DNA of 64,000 bases from Flavobacteriales bacterium (GTDB lineage: Bacteria > Bacteroidota > Bacteroidia > Flavobacteriales_F > PHOS-HE28): assembly GCA_016715995.1 (NCBI GenBank), contig JADJXF010000012.1, forward strand, positions 124,001 through 188,000. Direction: 5' to 3'. Positions 29,462 to 38,132 of this stretch are shown here, one piece after another. The notes beneath the pieces were generated by a model. The model saw only the letters and a program-made list of their open reading frames with translations, did no database searches and had not been told where the DNA came from. Position numbers and translations under genes: made by a program. Positions within the stretch are counted from its first letter, which is position 1; each line of letters opens with the position of its first letter.

Positions 29462-31345
29462 GTGAGGCAAAGCATCGGATACCTGCGACCGCTCCTGTTG
29501 CGCATCGGCATCGTGCTGTTGGTGCTGACAGCGCTGCGCTGGTTGTTCTTCGTCGTCCATCGCCATGCGTTCTCTGGGTACGCGTGGACGGATCTGCTCC
29601 AGGCCGCCGTGCAAGGCCTGCGCTTCGATGCCATGACGGGGGTGATTGCGAACGCGCCGCTGATTCTCCTGCATCTTCTTCCGCTGCCATGGCGCGCTGC
29701 TCGCTGGTACGATCGCATGCTCTTCATGCTCTTCATCACGGTGAACGGATTCCTGCTGCTGCTCTGTTGCATCGACCTGCCGCTTTTCGGTTTCATCGGC
29801 AAGCGACTCACCATCGATGTGCTCAACCAGGCCGATGCGGGGCTGCGCGAGCTTCCGGTTTCAATGGTGCGCTATTGGTGGGCGACGCTTGCGTTCATCG
29901 CGGGAATGAGCGCGCTAGTGTTCGGGTGGCGCCGTGTGCCTTCACCCGTCAGAGGCACGTTCCCCGCGCTTGGCCGGCAGATGGTGGTGATGATACCCGT
30001 GCTCGGCCTCTTCCTGCTCGCAGGCCGTGGAGGATGGCAATACCAAGGGCTCTCCCCCGCGCATGCCCATGACCACGTGCCGGTGGCGCTGGCGCCCTTG
30101 GTCACTAACTCGGCCTTCACGTTCGGCTATTCACTGGCTGTTCCGCGCTTCATTGAGCGCCGCTATATGAGCGATGCAGAGTTGGATCGTTTGTGTCCGC
30201 TGCCCTACAAGCTCGAGCGGGATTCAACCGACCAGAAACGGAACGTGGTGATCCTGATGGTGGAGAGCATGGGCCGCGAATACCTCTCGGCCATCAGCGG
30301 TGAGGCTGCATACATGCCTTTTCTCGACTCGCTTTGCGGGCGCTCGCTGGTCCTCACCAACGCCTTCGCCAACTCCGAAGGCAGCCCCAAGGGCAATTGC
30401 GCAGTGCTGGCGGGAATCCCGTCGTTCACAGAAGAGGCCTTCATGCACACGCCGTATGCGGGCAACCGCGTGGAAGGCCTCGGCACAAGACTGAAGGAAT
30501 TGGGCTACACCACCTCTTATATGCACGGCGGGCTGAATGGCGAATTCAAGTTCGACTCCTTCAGCAAGGCTTGCGGCTTCGATACGTACTACGGCAAGGA
30601 TGAATTCGGCGACGACCGGTTCTACGACGGTCATTGGGGCATCTACGACGAGGAGTTCCTGCAGTTCGCCGCGGAGCGCATGAGCGACATGCCCGAGCCC
30701 TTCGCCACTTGCATCTTCACCCTCACCACGCACGACCCCTTCCCCGTTCCGCCACGGTACAAGGGCCAATTCCCCAAAGGCACGCAGGAGATCCACGAAA
30801 GCCTTGGGTATGCCGACCTGGCCATCCGACGGTTCTTCGGGCGCGCATCGCGCGAGCCGTGGTATGCGAACACGCTGTTCGTGATCACGGCGGATCACAC
30901 CTTCAAGTACAACGACCATCCGGCATGGTACATGAATCCGGCCGGACGCTTCGCCGTGCCGATCATCTTCTTCACTCCAGATGGGTCGTTGCATGGAGCA
31001 GACAGCGCCGTGGCGCAGCAGCTGGACATTCTGCCCAGCATCCTGGACCTCGTCGGATACGATGGTCGGATCAACGCGTTCGGCCGCAGTGTCTTCCGAA
31101 GCGACCGACCGGGGCGCGCCGTCATTCAACTCGGCGGATTATACAAGCTCATTGAGGGCGACCGGATGATACTATTCGACGGTGAGCGGAGGAAAGGGCT
31201 CCACGCCTACAAAACCGACACGTTGTTCGCGCATGACCTCGCGCAGCGCGAGCTGGAGACTGCTGCCGCGATGGAGCTCCAGCTCAAGGCTTTCATCCAG
31301 CGGCATGCGGATGCGTTGGTGAACAACAGGCTTGCAGCGCCTTGA
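29462..31345 (+). CDS. LTA synthase/sulfatase-family membrane protein
   Basis: This 627-residue protein has about five N-terminal transmembrane helices (to about residue 195) and a C-terminal alkaline-phosphatase/sulfatase-fold domain facing the periplasm. The domain shows RNVVILMVESMGREY (metal-site Glu region), NSEGSPKGNCAVLAG (the usual nucleophile region), LTTHDPF and VITADHTFKYND. The layout is that of LtaS-like phosphoglycerol or phosphoethanolamine transferases that decorate envelope glycolipids or lipid A. The start is GTG at 29462, supported by a -7 element. The substrate cannot be determined from the sequence. Confidence 0.85.
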   Translation: MRQSIGYLRPLLLRIGIVLLVLTALRWLFFVVHRHAFSGYAWTDLLQAAVQGLRFDAMTGVIANAPLILLHLLPLPWRAARWYDRMLFMLFITVNGFLLLLCCIDLPLFGFIGKRLTIDVLNQADAGLRELPVSMVRYWWATLAFIAGMSALVFGWRRVPSPVRGTFPALGRQMVVMIPVLGLFLLAGRGGWQYQGLSPAHAHDHVPVALAPLVTNSAFTFGYSLAVPRFIERRYMSDAELDRLCPLPYKLERDSTDQKRNVVILMVESMGREYLSAISGEAAYMPFLDSLCGRSLVLTNAFANSEGSPKGNCAVLAGIPSFTEEAFMHTPYAGNRVEGLGTRLKELGYTTSYMHGGLNGEFKFDSFSKACGFDTYYGKDEFGDDRFYDGHWGIYDEEFLQFAAERMSDMPEPFATCIFTLTTHDPFPVPPRYKGQFPKGTQEIHESLGYADLAIRRFFGRASREPWYANTLFVITADHTFKYNDHPAWYMNPAGRFAVPIIFFTPDGSLHGADSAVAQQLDILPSILDLVGYDGRINAFGRSVFRSDRPGRAVIQLGGLYKLIEGDRMILFDGERRKGLHAYKTDTLFAHDLAQRELETAAAMELQLKAFIQRHADALVNNRLAAP

Positions 31346-31364
31346 GCCGGGGCCTAGATCCTGA

Positions 31365-31850
31365 TTACGGAGCACATGCCGGATCGATCTGCCGTAAGTG
31401 GTGCTTCAGGTGCTCCACGTAGTCGCGCATCAGCCAATCCAACGTAGGAATTCCTTCGGCGGGCAAGCTCGCATAGGTGGAACCCAACGGGCGATGCTCC
31501 TTGCGCGGCCGAAAGCGCGCATCGTCGAGAACGAGGTCCATCACCCGTGCGATGTGGCGGTTGTACAGCGCCCACAACTCCACAAGATCACGCCAGTCCG
31601 CATCGGCATACCCTTGGGCGCGTACCCACTCCTCTTGCGCGTACGGCTCGAAGAACATGTCTTCCGTGGACTGCAGCCGAATGAAACGCGCTAGGTTGTT
31701 GTTGGCGGAATCGAGCAGGTGACCGATGACCTCCTTAGGGCACCATTTGCCGGGTGCAGCAGGGGCTGAAGCGCGTTCCGCCGTGATCGCACGCAACAAC
31801 GGCTCGGCATGAGCGATTGCCGAGCGCAAGGCGCTCCCAGGTCCTTCCAT
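31365..31850 (-). CDS. DinB-family protein
   Basis: This 161-residue four-helix-bundle protein has DinB/YfiT-type metal ligands: HLLDSANNNLARF (first His) and DYVEHLKHHLRQI (two His near the C-terminus). Family members include thiol-dependent S-transferases and damage-inducible proteins; the reaction of this one is unknown. A longer frame exists upstream but is antisense to the AraC gene, so ATG 31850 is chosen, with GATCTTCG 5 bases upstream. It is divergent from the AraC regulator with only 39 bases between the start codons. Confidence 0.88.
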   Translation of the reverse strand: MEGPGSALRSAIAHAEPLLRAITAERASAPAAPGKWCPKEVIGHLLDSANNNLARFIRLQSTEDMFFEPYAQEEWVRAQGYADADWRDLVELWALYNRHIARVMDLVLDDARFRPRKEHRPLGSTYASLPAEGIPTLDWLMRDYVEHLKHHLRQIDPACAP

Positions 31851-31855
31851 GGTGC

Positions 31856-31863
31856 CGAAGATC
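31856..31863 (-). promoter_or_regulatory. Predicted -7 element for the dinB-like gene (GATCTTCG)
   Basis: The minus-strand GATCTTCG ends 5 bases before ATG 31850. It lies inside the 39-base divergent gap, 14 bases from the opposite-strand element. Confidence 0.4.
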
Positions 31864-31877
31864 GGCCAACGGTGCCG

Positions 31878-31885
31878 TACAATTG
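31878..31885 (+). promoter_or_regulatory. Predicted -7 element for araC-like gene (TACAATTG)
   Basis: TACAATTG ends 4 bases before ATG 31890. Its -33 region would fall within the coding start of the divergent dinB-like gene. Confidence 0.45.
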
Positions 31886-31889
31886 GGGC

Positions 31890-32723
31890 ATGCTCCTGCT
31901 CTTCAGCCAACCATCGGGCCCGATCGCCCATGCGGTGGAGCATATCACCTTTCACAAGGGCTATTGCCCGCCACACACGCGCGAGGTCTTCGTGCCCGAC
32001 GGCGGCTGCGACGTGGTGATCGACCTGAGCGATGCGCCCAAGCAGCGCTGGCACGATGAGCACGGCGACCGTTATGAGATGCACAAACGGGGCTGGGTAA
32101 GCGGCATGCGTACATCGCGGATCATCATCGGCACCGGAAGCGGAGCGCCCATGCTTGTGCTCCGGCTGCGCGCGGGGGCACTGCCCACGCTCGTAGGCTT
32201 GCCCGCCAGCGAACTGAACGACACCGTGGTGGACCTGGACCTGGTGCTCGGTGAGCGTTTCACCTCGGTGCGCGACGAGCTGGGAGAAGCCTTGGATCAA
32301 CGCGGTGCACAGGCGATGCTCGATGAGGCGGAATGGATCCTTGCTCCGCTCTTTCCTGTGCGCGAGAACACCCACGCACGGCTGTCCATGGCGTACGCAG
32401 CATTGCACCAACGGGGCGGCAATGGCAGCGTGCGCTCTATCAGCGCCGAGCTGGGCTGCTCGCAGAAGCACCTCAACGATCTCTTCCACCGCCACTTCGG
32501 ATTGGGACCGAAGCGCTTCGGCTCAGTGATCCGCTTCCAATCGCTGCTCAACAAGCTGGAGAAAGAGACAGAACCCGACTGGACTCAGTTGGCGCTGGAA
32601 CACGGCTACTACGACCAGTCACACATGGTGAACACCTTCCGGGAGATGACGGGATTGAGCCCCACGCGGTACATGGAAATGAAGGGCCCTTACCTCAACT
32701 GGCTGCCCGTGAGCACCCGGTGA
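31890..32723 (+). CDS. AraC-family transcriptional regulator
   Basis: This 277-residue protein has an N-terminal cupin-like sensing domain (about 1-130, including HKGYCPPHTREVFVPDGGCDVVI, similar to DUF6597-type regulators). The C-terminal AraC/XylS double helix-turn-helix (about 170-270) includes SISAELGCSQKHLNDLFHRHFG and the second-HTH signature LALEHGYYDQSHMVNTFREMTGLSPTRY. It probably regulates the divergent DinB-like gene and itself, because the 39-base gap is too short for independent promoters. The inducer is unknown. Confidence 0.9.
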   Translation: MLLLFSQPSGPIAHAVEHITFHKGYCPPHTREVFVPDGGCDVVIDLSDAPKQRWHDEHGDRYEMHKRGWVSGMRTSRIIIGTGSGAPMLVLRLRAGALPTLVGLPASELNDTVVDLDLVLGERFTSVRDELGEALDQRGAQAMLDEAEWILAPLFPVRENTHARLSMAYAALHQRGGNGSVRSISAELGCSQKHLNDLFHRHFGLGPKRFGSVIRFQSLLNKLEKETEPDWTQLALEHGYYDQSHMVNTFREMTGLSPTRYMEMKGPYLNWLPVSTR

Positions 32724-32780
32724 AATATTTCCAAGAAGGTCCGGTTCTCCACCAGTTCCTTCGCGCCATACATCTCCCCC

Positions 32781-33185
32781 ATGGACGTCCACCTGAACCA
32801 CCTCGCCATCGTCGTAGCTGCATTGAGCGACCTGCTCGTCGGCGCGCTCTGGTACTCGCCGCTGCTCTTCTACAAGCCCTGGCGCGATGCCAACGGCTTC
32901 ACCGATGAAGGCATCAAGAAAGCCATGAACCCGGCGAAGACCTACGGCCTTACCTGCCTCTTCGCGCTAATCATCAGCTACAACCTCGCCTACTTCCTCG
33001 GCTCGCCAGACATGAACGCCTGGCAAGGCGCGATCTACGGCCTGCTCACTGGCGTTTGGGCCGCGCTAGCCTTCATGATCGTGGGGCTCTTCGAGCAGCG
33101 CAAGTGGGGTTACATGCTCATCAATGCCGGTTACATGCTGGTGGCTTTCACGCTGAAGGGGCTTATCATCGGGGCATGGCGATAG
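32781..33185 (+). CDS. DUF1761 membrane protein
   Basis: This 134-residue inner-membrane protein has four predicted helices: about 8-28 (AIVVAALSDLLVGALWYSPLLF), 53-73, 82-104 and 110-130. The WYSPLLFYKPW motif after helix 1 is characteristic of DUF1761. No function is known. TACATCTC lies 4 bases before the ATG and could be a degenerate -7 element. The following propeller gene overlaps its 3' end by 10 bases, so the two are likely translated from one mRNA. Confidence 0.9.
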   Translation: MDVHLNHLAIVVAALSDLLVGALWYSPLLFYKPWRDANGFTDEGIKKAMNPAKTYGLTCLFALIISYNLAYFLGSPDMNAWQGAIYGLLTGVWAALAFMIVGLFEQRKWGYMLINAGYMLVAFTLKGLIIGAWR

Positions 33186-34072
33186 GTCGGTCAGTGGTGC
33201 TGTGCCTTGGTGCGCTCGTGTTTTCATCGCCCCTGTTCGCGCAAGGCGATCAGATCGCGTGGTTCAGCAAGCGCGACAGCTTCCCGGATATCCACCTGAT
33301 GACAGCAGACGAACCAGAGAACGCACGTCGCATCACGAAGAGCGCAGACCGTGAGTACGGTTACGCATGGTCTCCGGACGGACGCTTGCTCGCGTACAAC
33401 CGCTACGTGAAAGACAGCATCCGCATGGAGGTGCTGGACATGGAAGCGGACAGCGTGGTTCGATCCGGTCCATGGAACATGCGCGTGGCAAGCTGGTCGC
33501 CCGATGGATCCGCGCTGCTCATGGTGGCCAAGGACTCCTTGGGCAAGGACCAAGTGTTCGGCATGGCGTGGCCGGGTGGCTCCATCGAACAGCTCACCAC
33601 AAACCGCTACGGCTCATCCTCACCGCGTTATGCGCCGGATGGGCAGCGCATCGTGTTCCTGCGCTTGTTCCCGCCGCGCGACACCACCGTGCACAAGGTG
33701 GATGGGGAACTGATGATCATGGACCTGCGCACGCGTTCCGAGACGCGAATCCATGGCACAGCCCGCTTCGATGGCCTGCCGGACTGGTCGCCCAATGGCG
33801 CGTGGATCGCCTACCACAGTTGCGACACTTCCGGCTGCCACCTGCGAATGGTGCGGCCAAATGGCAGTGATGACACCGCGTTGGTGCAAGACGGTTTCGA
33901 TAACCGCTGGCCCGCATGGTCGCCCGATGGGCAATGGATCGCCTACACGAGCGTGCGGCCGCGAAGCACAGAACTGGTGATCGTGCGCCCCGACGGAACG
34001 GGTATGCAACAACTCACCGACAATGATGGCCGCGATGAAGCGGGCGCATGGCGCCCCAGAAACACGCATTGA
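33176..34072 (+). CDS. Secreted TolB-like beta-propeller protein
   Basis: This 298-residue protein has a signal peptide (SVVLCLGALVFSSPLFAQ) and at least five PD40/WD40-like blades with the repeated core AWSPDGRLLAYN, SWSPDGSALLMV, RYAPDGQRIVFL, DWSPNGAWIAYH and AWSPDGQWIAYT. Such TolB-type propellers are often protein-interaction modules in the periplasm. ATG 33176 lies inside the end of the DUF1761 gene (10-base overlap). A second propeller gene follows 3 bases after the stop. A joint role is inferred from the tight spacing. Confidence 0.87.
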   Translation: MAIGRSVVLCLGALVFSSPLFAQGDQIAWFSKRDSFPDIHLMTADEPENARRITKSADREYGYAWSPDGRLLAYNRYVKDSIRMEVLDMEADSVVRSGPWNMRVASWSPDGSALLMVAKDSLGKDQVFGMAWPGGSIEQLTTNRYGSSSPRYAPDGQRIVFLRLFPPRDTTVHKVDGELMIMDLRTRSETRIHGTARFDGLPDWSPNGAWIAYHSCDTSGCHLRMVRPNGSDDTALVQDGFDNRWPAWSPDGQWIAYTSVRPRSTELVIVRPDGTGMQQLTDNDGRDEAGAWRPRNTH

Positions 34073-34075
34073 ACC

Positions 34076-35047
34076 ATGAAACCTCAGCATCTCGTTCTCA
34101 TCGCGTTCTCCGCCGGGTGCACAAGTCCACCTCCAGCAGAAGTAGCAGATGCCACACCCAATCTCCGTATCGCTTTCAACGTGTACACCAACACGCCCGA
34201 AGACAACTACGAGGTCTTCGTGATGGACCTCGACGGGAAGAACCGCAAGAACATCACAAATACGCCCGGCGTGGAGTGGGTGTACGCCGCCCACGGCAGT
34301 CGCCTACTCTTCATCAGCGACCGCGATACCTGCCACCGCTGCTACTTCCTCTATGAGATGGACGCCGACGGCAACAACGTCCGGAAGATCAGCGACCGTC
34401 AACTGCAGGATAGCTGGATCGGTGCGCGCTTGGACGGTTCAGAATTCCTGGTCGACCCGAAAGGCATCAACGACACCGCGTTCTATCGCATCGATGAAGC
34501 AGGCAAGGTGCTCGACACGCTCTACCACGGCCTGGCCTACGCCAACGATCCCTGTTTCTCGCCCAATGGCAGGCAAGTGGTCTTCCGCGGTTCCAACGCC
34601 AAGTTCAAAGGGAGCGCGGGTTACCATGACGAGTTGTACATCATCAACACCGATGGCAGCGGGCGCAGGCAGTTGACGCACTATCCCGCGAACGACACCA
34701 CTGCTGAATGGTGGGCCTACCACGCGGGTCCCCCATTCTGGGAACCGAGCAGCAGCCGCATCAGTTACTGCTCCAAACGCAAGGGCAACCTCAGCATCTT
34801 CAGCATCAAACCCGATGGCACCGATGAGCAGCAGCTCACACCTGATGGCTTCGACGAGGACTGGCACGCGTGGAGCCCTGATGGCAGCTGGCTGGTGTAC
34901 AGCGGCACACCGCTCGTGAGTGAAGAAGAGCGACCAGCCTTCGACATCTTCCTCATGGACTTGCGCACGAAGCAGGCGAAGCGGCTTACTACGGATACGC
35001 TTACGGAGCAGGCGCCGGTGTTCGTGCGGGTGGTAGCGCATCGTTGA
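34076..35047 (+). CDS. TolB-like beta-propeller lipoprotein
   Basis: This 323-residue protein has a lipobox (IAFSAGC-T, Cys at residue 15) and PD40-like blades such as FSPNGRQVVFRG, EPSSSRISYCS and AWSPDGSWLVYSG. It also contains YEVFVMDLDGKNRKNITN, the 'report value then list' pattern typical of TolB-like propellers. It is predicted to be membrane-anchored. It follows the preceding propeller by 3 bases, making a three-gene unit with DUF1761. No enzymatic residues are recognised. Confidence 0.87.
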   Translation: MKPQHLVLIAFSAGCTSPPPAEVADATPNLRIAFNVYTNTPEDNYEVFVMDLDGKNRKNITNTPGVEWVYAAHGSRLLFISDRDTCHRCYFLYEMDADGNNVRKISDRQLQDSWIGARLDGSEFLVDPKGINDTAFYRIDEAGKVLDTLYHGLAYANDPCFSPNGRQVVFRGSNAKFKGSAGYHDELYIINTDGSGRRQLTHYPANDTTAEWWAYHAGPPFWEPSSSRISYCSKRKGNLSIFSIKPDGTDEQQLTPDGFDEDWHAWSPDGSWLVYSGTPLVSEEERPAFDIFLMDLRTKQAKRLTTDTLTEQAPVFVRVVAHR

Positions 35048-35056
35048 ACCTCCCGC

Positions 35057-35581
35057 TCATGGCATCGCCAACTTCGCTTCCGTGAGCCCGAGTCCTTGGA
35101 TGTGCTCCAACAACTCCTTCGCAGGTTCCCCGCCGCGTGTCGCGTGATGCAAGAGCGTAAGCCCGTGCGGTCCTTTCGAGCGCAGCAGGTGCGGGTACGG
35201 CGCTAGTAGGCCTTTCACCACCGCCGTATGCCCGAGCATGGTGAGCACGAAGATGTTCGCGCGCGCTCCTTGGCTGATCAGGTACTCTGCGATCTCGCGA
35301 TCACCCACATGACCTGCGCCTTCCAAGGCGGTTTCGAAATCACCGCCACCCACGTCCCAGCTTGCGTTCAGCAGACCGGGGTGCTCCTTCAGCATGCGCT
35401 GCACCTCCGGCAGGTTGTTGTGGCCCACGCGCACGAACTCCTTCACGAGCTCCGGAGACAGCTGCGTCGGCTTGGCGGGTTTCATGGTGTCCTGCGCGAA
35501 AAGCGCACTGCTGCCGAGCAGCGGAAGACCTAGACCAGTGGTGGCGATGAAGTGTCTGCGATTCATGTTCGTGGAGTTCAT
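35057..35581 (-). CDS. Tat-exported ankyrin-like protein
   Basis: This 174-residue protein has a twin-arginine-type leader (MNRRHFIATTGLGLPLLGSSALFAQ) and ankyrin-like repeats in the mature part: NLPEVQRMLKEHPGLLNASWD, ETALEGAGHVGDREIAEYLISQGA and LTMLGHTAVVKGLL. Its ATG at 35581 overlaps the stop of the upstream ABC permease gene (ATGA), so it is translationally coupled. A later ATG at 35566 begins the Tat motif itself. It is probably periplasmic, where it may interact with other proteins; a link to the permease is inferred only from the coupling. Confidence 0.82.
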   Translation of the reverse strand: MNSTNMNRRHFIATTGLGLPLLGSSALFAQDTMKPAKPTQLSPELVKEFVRVGHNNLPEVQRMLKEHPGLLNASWDVGGGDFETALEGAGHVGDREIAEYLISQGARANIFVLTMLGHTAVVKGLLAPYPHLLRSKGPHGLTLLHHATRGGEPAKELLEHIQGLGLTEAKLAMP

Positions 35582-37980
35582 TCGTGTCGTAGCGCCCTTA
35601 CCGGATCCGTCTGCGCCGCCCTTACCGCTCGGAAGCTCACCGTGAACGTAGCGATCAACAACACCACCATCGCCGCGAGCACGAACACCAGCGGCTCAAT
35701 CGCCGTGCGGAAGGCGAAGTTCTCCAGCCAACGGCCCACGCCGAGCCAGGCGAGCGGGATAGCGACAACAGCCCCGATGAGCACCAGCAGCAAGAAGTCG
35801 CGGGTGACGAGGTAGGTGATGCGCAACGTATCCGCGCCCATCACTTTGCGAATGCCGATTTCGCGCGTGCGCTTCTCGGCTGTCCAACTGGCGAGCGCGA
35901 AGAGGCCGAGGCAGGCGATGAACACCGCTAGCAGCGAGAAGATGCCGACAAGTTTCGCCAGACGCCCTTGCGCTTCGTACTGCATGTCCAACTGGTCGTC
36001 GAGGAACTGGTACTCGAAGGGGAAGTCGGTGGTGCGTGCGTTCCATTCTTTGCGGGCCGCCTCGATCACGGGCGTGGGGTCGCCGCCTTCGGTGCGGATG
36101 TAGATATAGCGCAGCCACTGCGTGACATCGGTGGTCATGTCGAACACGAAGGGTTGCACGGCTTTGAAGAGCGGGTCGAAGGCGAAGTCCTTGGTGACGG
36201 CGATGATGCGTTCCTCGCCATGCGGCGTATCCATGCGCTCGCCGATGGCCTTGGCGGGATCGTCGGGGTGCAGCTGCCGGGCGAAGGTCTCGTTGATGAT
36301 CACGCTGAGCGAATCGTCGCCTGGGAACTCGCGCGAGAACCAACGACCAGCGATCAGCTCGATGTCCATGGCCCGCTGGAAATCGGGGTTCACGTAGAGC
36401 GATGGCAGGTAGGTCCACTTGCCTTGTTCCATGGTGCCCCAGTTGAACTCGTGCGTGTTGTGCTTCTTGCCGATGATGTCGTTCGCCCAGCTCACGGCCT
36501 TCACCCCGGGGATGTTCTTCAGTTCGGGGAAGACCGCTGTGTACACGTCGGACATGGGCGCGCGCACCGGGATCAGGATCACCTGTTCCTTGGTGAAGCC
36601 GAGATCGACGCTCTGCAAATGATCATGCTGCTTCTTCACGAACACGGTTCCGATGATGAGGACCAGCGCGATGGCGAACTGCACCACCACGAGCGACTTC
36701 CGCAGGGCCTGCCCCTTCGAGGTTCCCGCCGCGTTGGCCTTCAGTACCACCGCCGGTTGGAAGCTGGAGAGGAAGAAAGCCGGGTAGACACCACTGAGCA
36801 GTCCCAGCAGCACCGCGATGCTCAGCACGCCGGGCACCAGCACCGATGGCAGCGGAATTGTCTCCCCTGCCAGTTGGTTGAACGCGGGCATCAGCAAGTT
36901 GATCAACAGCAAGGCGATCAGCGCCGCTATCAAGCTCATCAGCACGCTCTCCGCGAGGAACTGACCGATCAACTGCCCGCGCGTGGCGCCGTTCGTCTTG
37001 CGCACGCCTACCTCGCGCGCCCGGTACGCGCTGCGCGCCGTCGCGAGGTTCATGAAGTTGACGCCCGCCAGCACGAGGATGAAGAAGCCGATGACCCACA
37101 GGATGTTCACGCTGCCCTTGTCGCCGTTCTGTCGCATCTCGAAATCGAGCTTGCTCGTGAGGTGGATGTCGGTTAGCGGCTGTAGCTCATGGCCGATCTG
37201 GTCCTTGAGGAAGTCGGGATAGTATTTCTGGATGAAGTCGGGGAAGATGCGCTCCACCTCGGCCTTGCTGATGCCATCCTTCAGCCGCACGTACGTCCAG
37301 CACGGGTTCCACACCCAGTTGTGCTTCTCGATGTTCTTCCAGAACTGCGTGATGGTGTAGAACGAGACCAATCCTTCGAACTGGATGTGCGAGTTGCGCG
37401 GGATCTCGCCCAGGATGCCCGTGACCTGCACGTCCATAGCGTTGTCCCACTTCATCATCTGCCCCATCGGGTCCGCATCGCCGAAGTACTTCTTCGCGAG
37501 GTCTTGCGAGAGCACAATGCTGCCGGGCTTGGTGAGGGCCGTCTTCGGATCGCCCACGAGCAGCGGATAGTTGAAGATGTCGAACACCGTGCTGTCCACC
37601 AGGTAGAGGCCGCTCTCGGTGAACATCTTGTCGGTGCTGAGGCTGTCGCCCACCTTCAACGTGTGCTGCGGGTCCTGGAAATCGAACCAGCGGCAGTAGC
37701 GTTCGATCAGCTCAGGATGATCGGAGAATAACGTTGGCCCCAGACCGAAGACCATGCTGCTGCTGTGCTCGCCCTGCCCTTCCATTTCGATCTCGCCCAC
37801 CACGCGGTACACGCGCTCGTTGCTCGGCACGAAACGGTCGAAGCTGCGCTGGTACTGCACGTAGAGCCCGATGAGCACGAAGCACGCGATGCCCGTGGCC
37901 AGGCCCAGCAGGTTGATGAGCGTGTAGAGCTTCTGCTTCCAGAGGTTGCGGAAGCTGACGAGGAGGAGGTTCTTGAGCAT
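35578..37980 (-). CDS. ABC transporter permease, FtsX/MacB-like
   Basis: This 800-residue permease has four main TM segments in the classical double layout: TM1 at about 20-42 followed by a large periplasmic MacB_PCD domain, then a TM2-4-type FtsX block (about 280-400). A second periplasmic domain and the C-terminal FtsX block follow, with ARSAYRAREVGVRKTNGATR and EKRTREIGIRKVMGAD motifs. It moves substrates or transmits force across the envelope with a MacB/LolD-type ATPase. No ATPase is adjacent, so it may use the one at 48778-49473 or another. Start MLKNLLLVSFRNL was chosen by homology to the 45753 paralogue. The Tat-ankyrin gene is coupled downstream. Confidence 0.92.
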   Translation of the reverse strand: MLKNLLLVSFRNLWKQKLYTLINLLGLATGIACFVLIGLYVQYQRSFDRFVPSNERVYRVVGEIEMEGQGEHSSSMVFGLGPTLFSDHPELIERYCRWFDFQDPQHTLKVGDSLSTDKMFTESGLYLVDSTVFDIFNYPLLVGDPKTALTKPGSIVLSQDLAKKYFGDADPMGQMMKWDNAMDVQVTGILGEIPRNSHIQFEGLVSFYTITQFWKNIEKHNWVWNPCWTYVRLKDGISKAEVERIFPDFIQKYYPDFLKDQIGHELQPLTDIHLTSKLDFEMRQNGDKGSVNILWVIGFFILVLAGVNFMNLATARSAYRAREVGVRKTNGATRGQLIGQFLAESVLMSLIAALIALLLINLLMPAFNQLAGETIPLPSVLVPGVLSIAVLLGLLSGVYPAFFLSSFQPAVVLKANAAGTSKGQALRKSLVVVQFAIALVLIIGTVFVKKQHDHLQSVDLGFTKEQVILIPVRAPMSDVYTAVFPELKNIPGVKAVSWANDIIGKKHNTHEFNWGTMEQGKWTYLPSLYVNPDFQRAMDIELIAGRWFSREFPGDDSLSVIINETFARQLHPDDPAKAIGERMDTPHGEERIIAVTKDFAFDPLFKAVQPFVFDMTTDVTQWLRYIYIRTEGGDPTPVIEAARKEWNARTTDFPFEYQFLDDQLDMQYEAQGRLAKLVGIFSLLAVFIACLGLFALASWTAEKRTREIGIRKVMGADTLRITYLVTRDFLLLVLIGAVVAIPLAWLGVGRWLENFAFRTAIEPLVFVLAAMVVLLIATFTVSFRAVRAAQTDPVRALRHE

Positions 37981-38120
37981 GGATGCAACGAGGGGTGATG
38001 CAAGGTGATTCGACTCATAGCGAAGGCGATGGCTTTCGTGCGCTGGCGTTGGGGGTGTGATGAACGGTGGGCTGCAGGAAACCCGGCTAAACCAATTCGG
38101 CCGTGGCCAGTCCATGCTGA

Positions 38121-38128
38121 TATCTTGC
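38121..38128 (+). promoter_or_regulatory. Predicted -7 element abutting start codon (TATCTTGC)
   Basis: TATCTTGC ends 4 bases before ATG 38133. TTCG at 38096-38099 lies 21 bases upstream as a possible -33 box. Confidence 0.45.
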
Positions 38129-38132
38129 TGCC

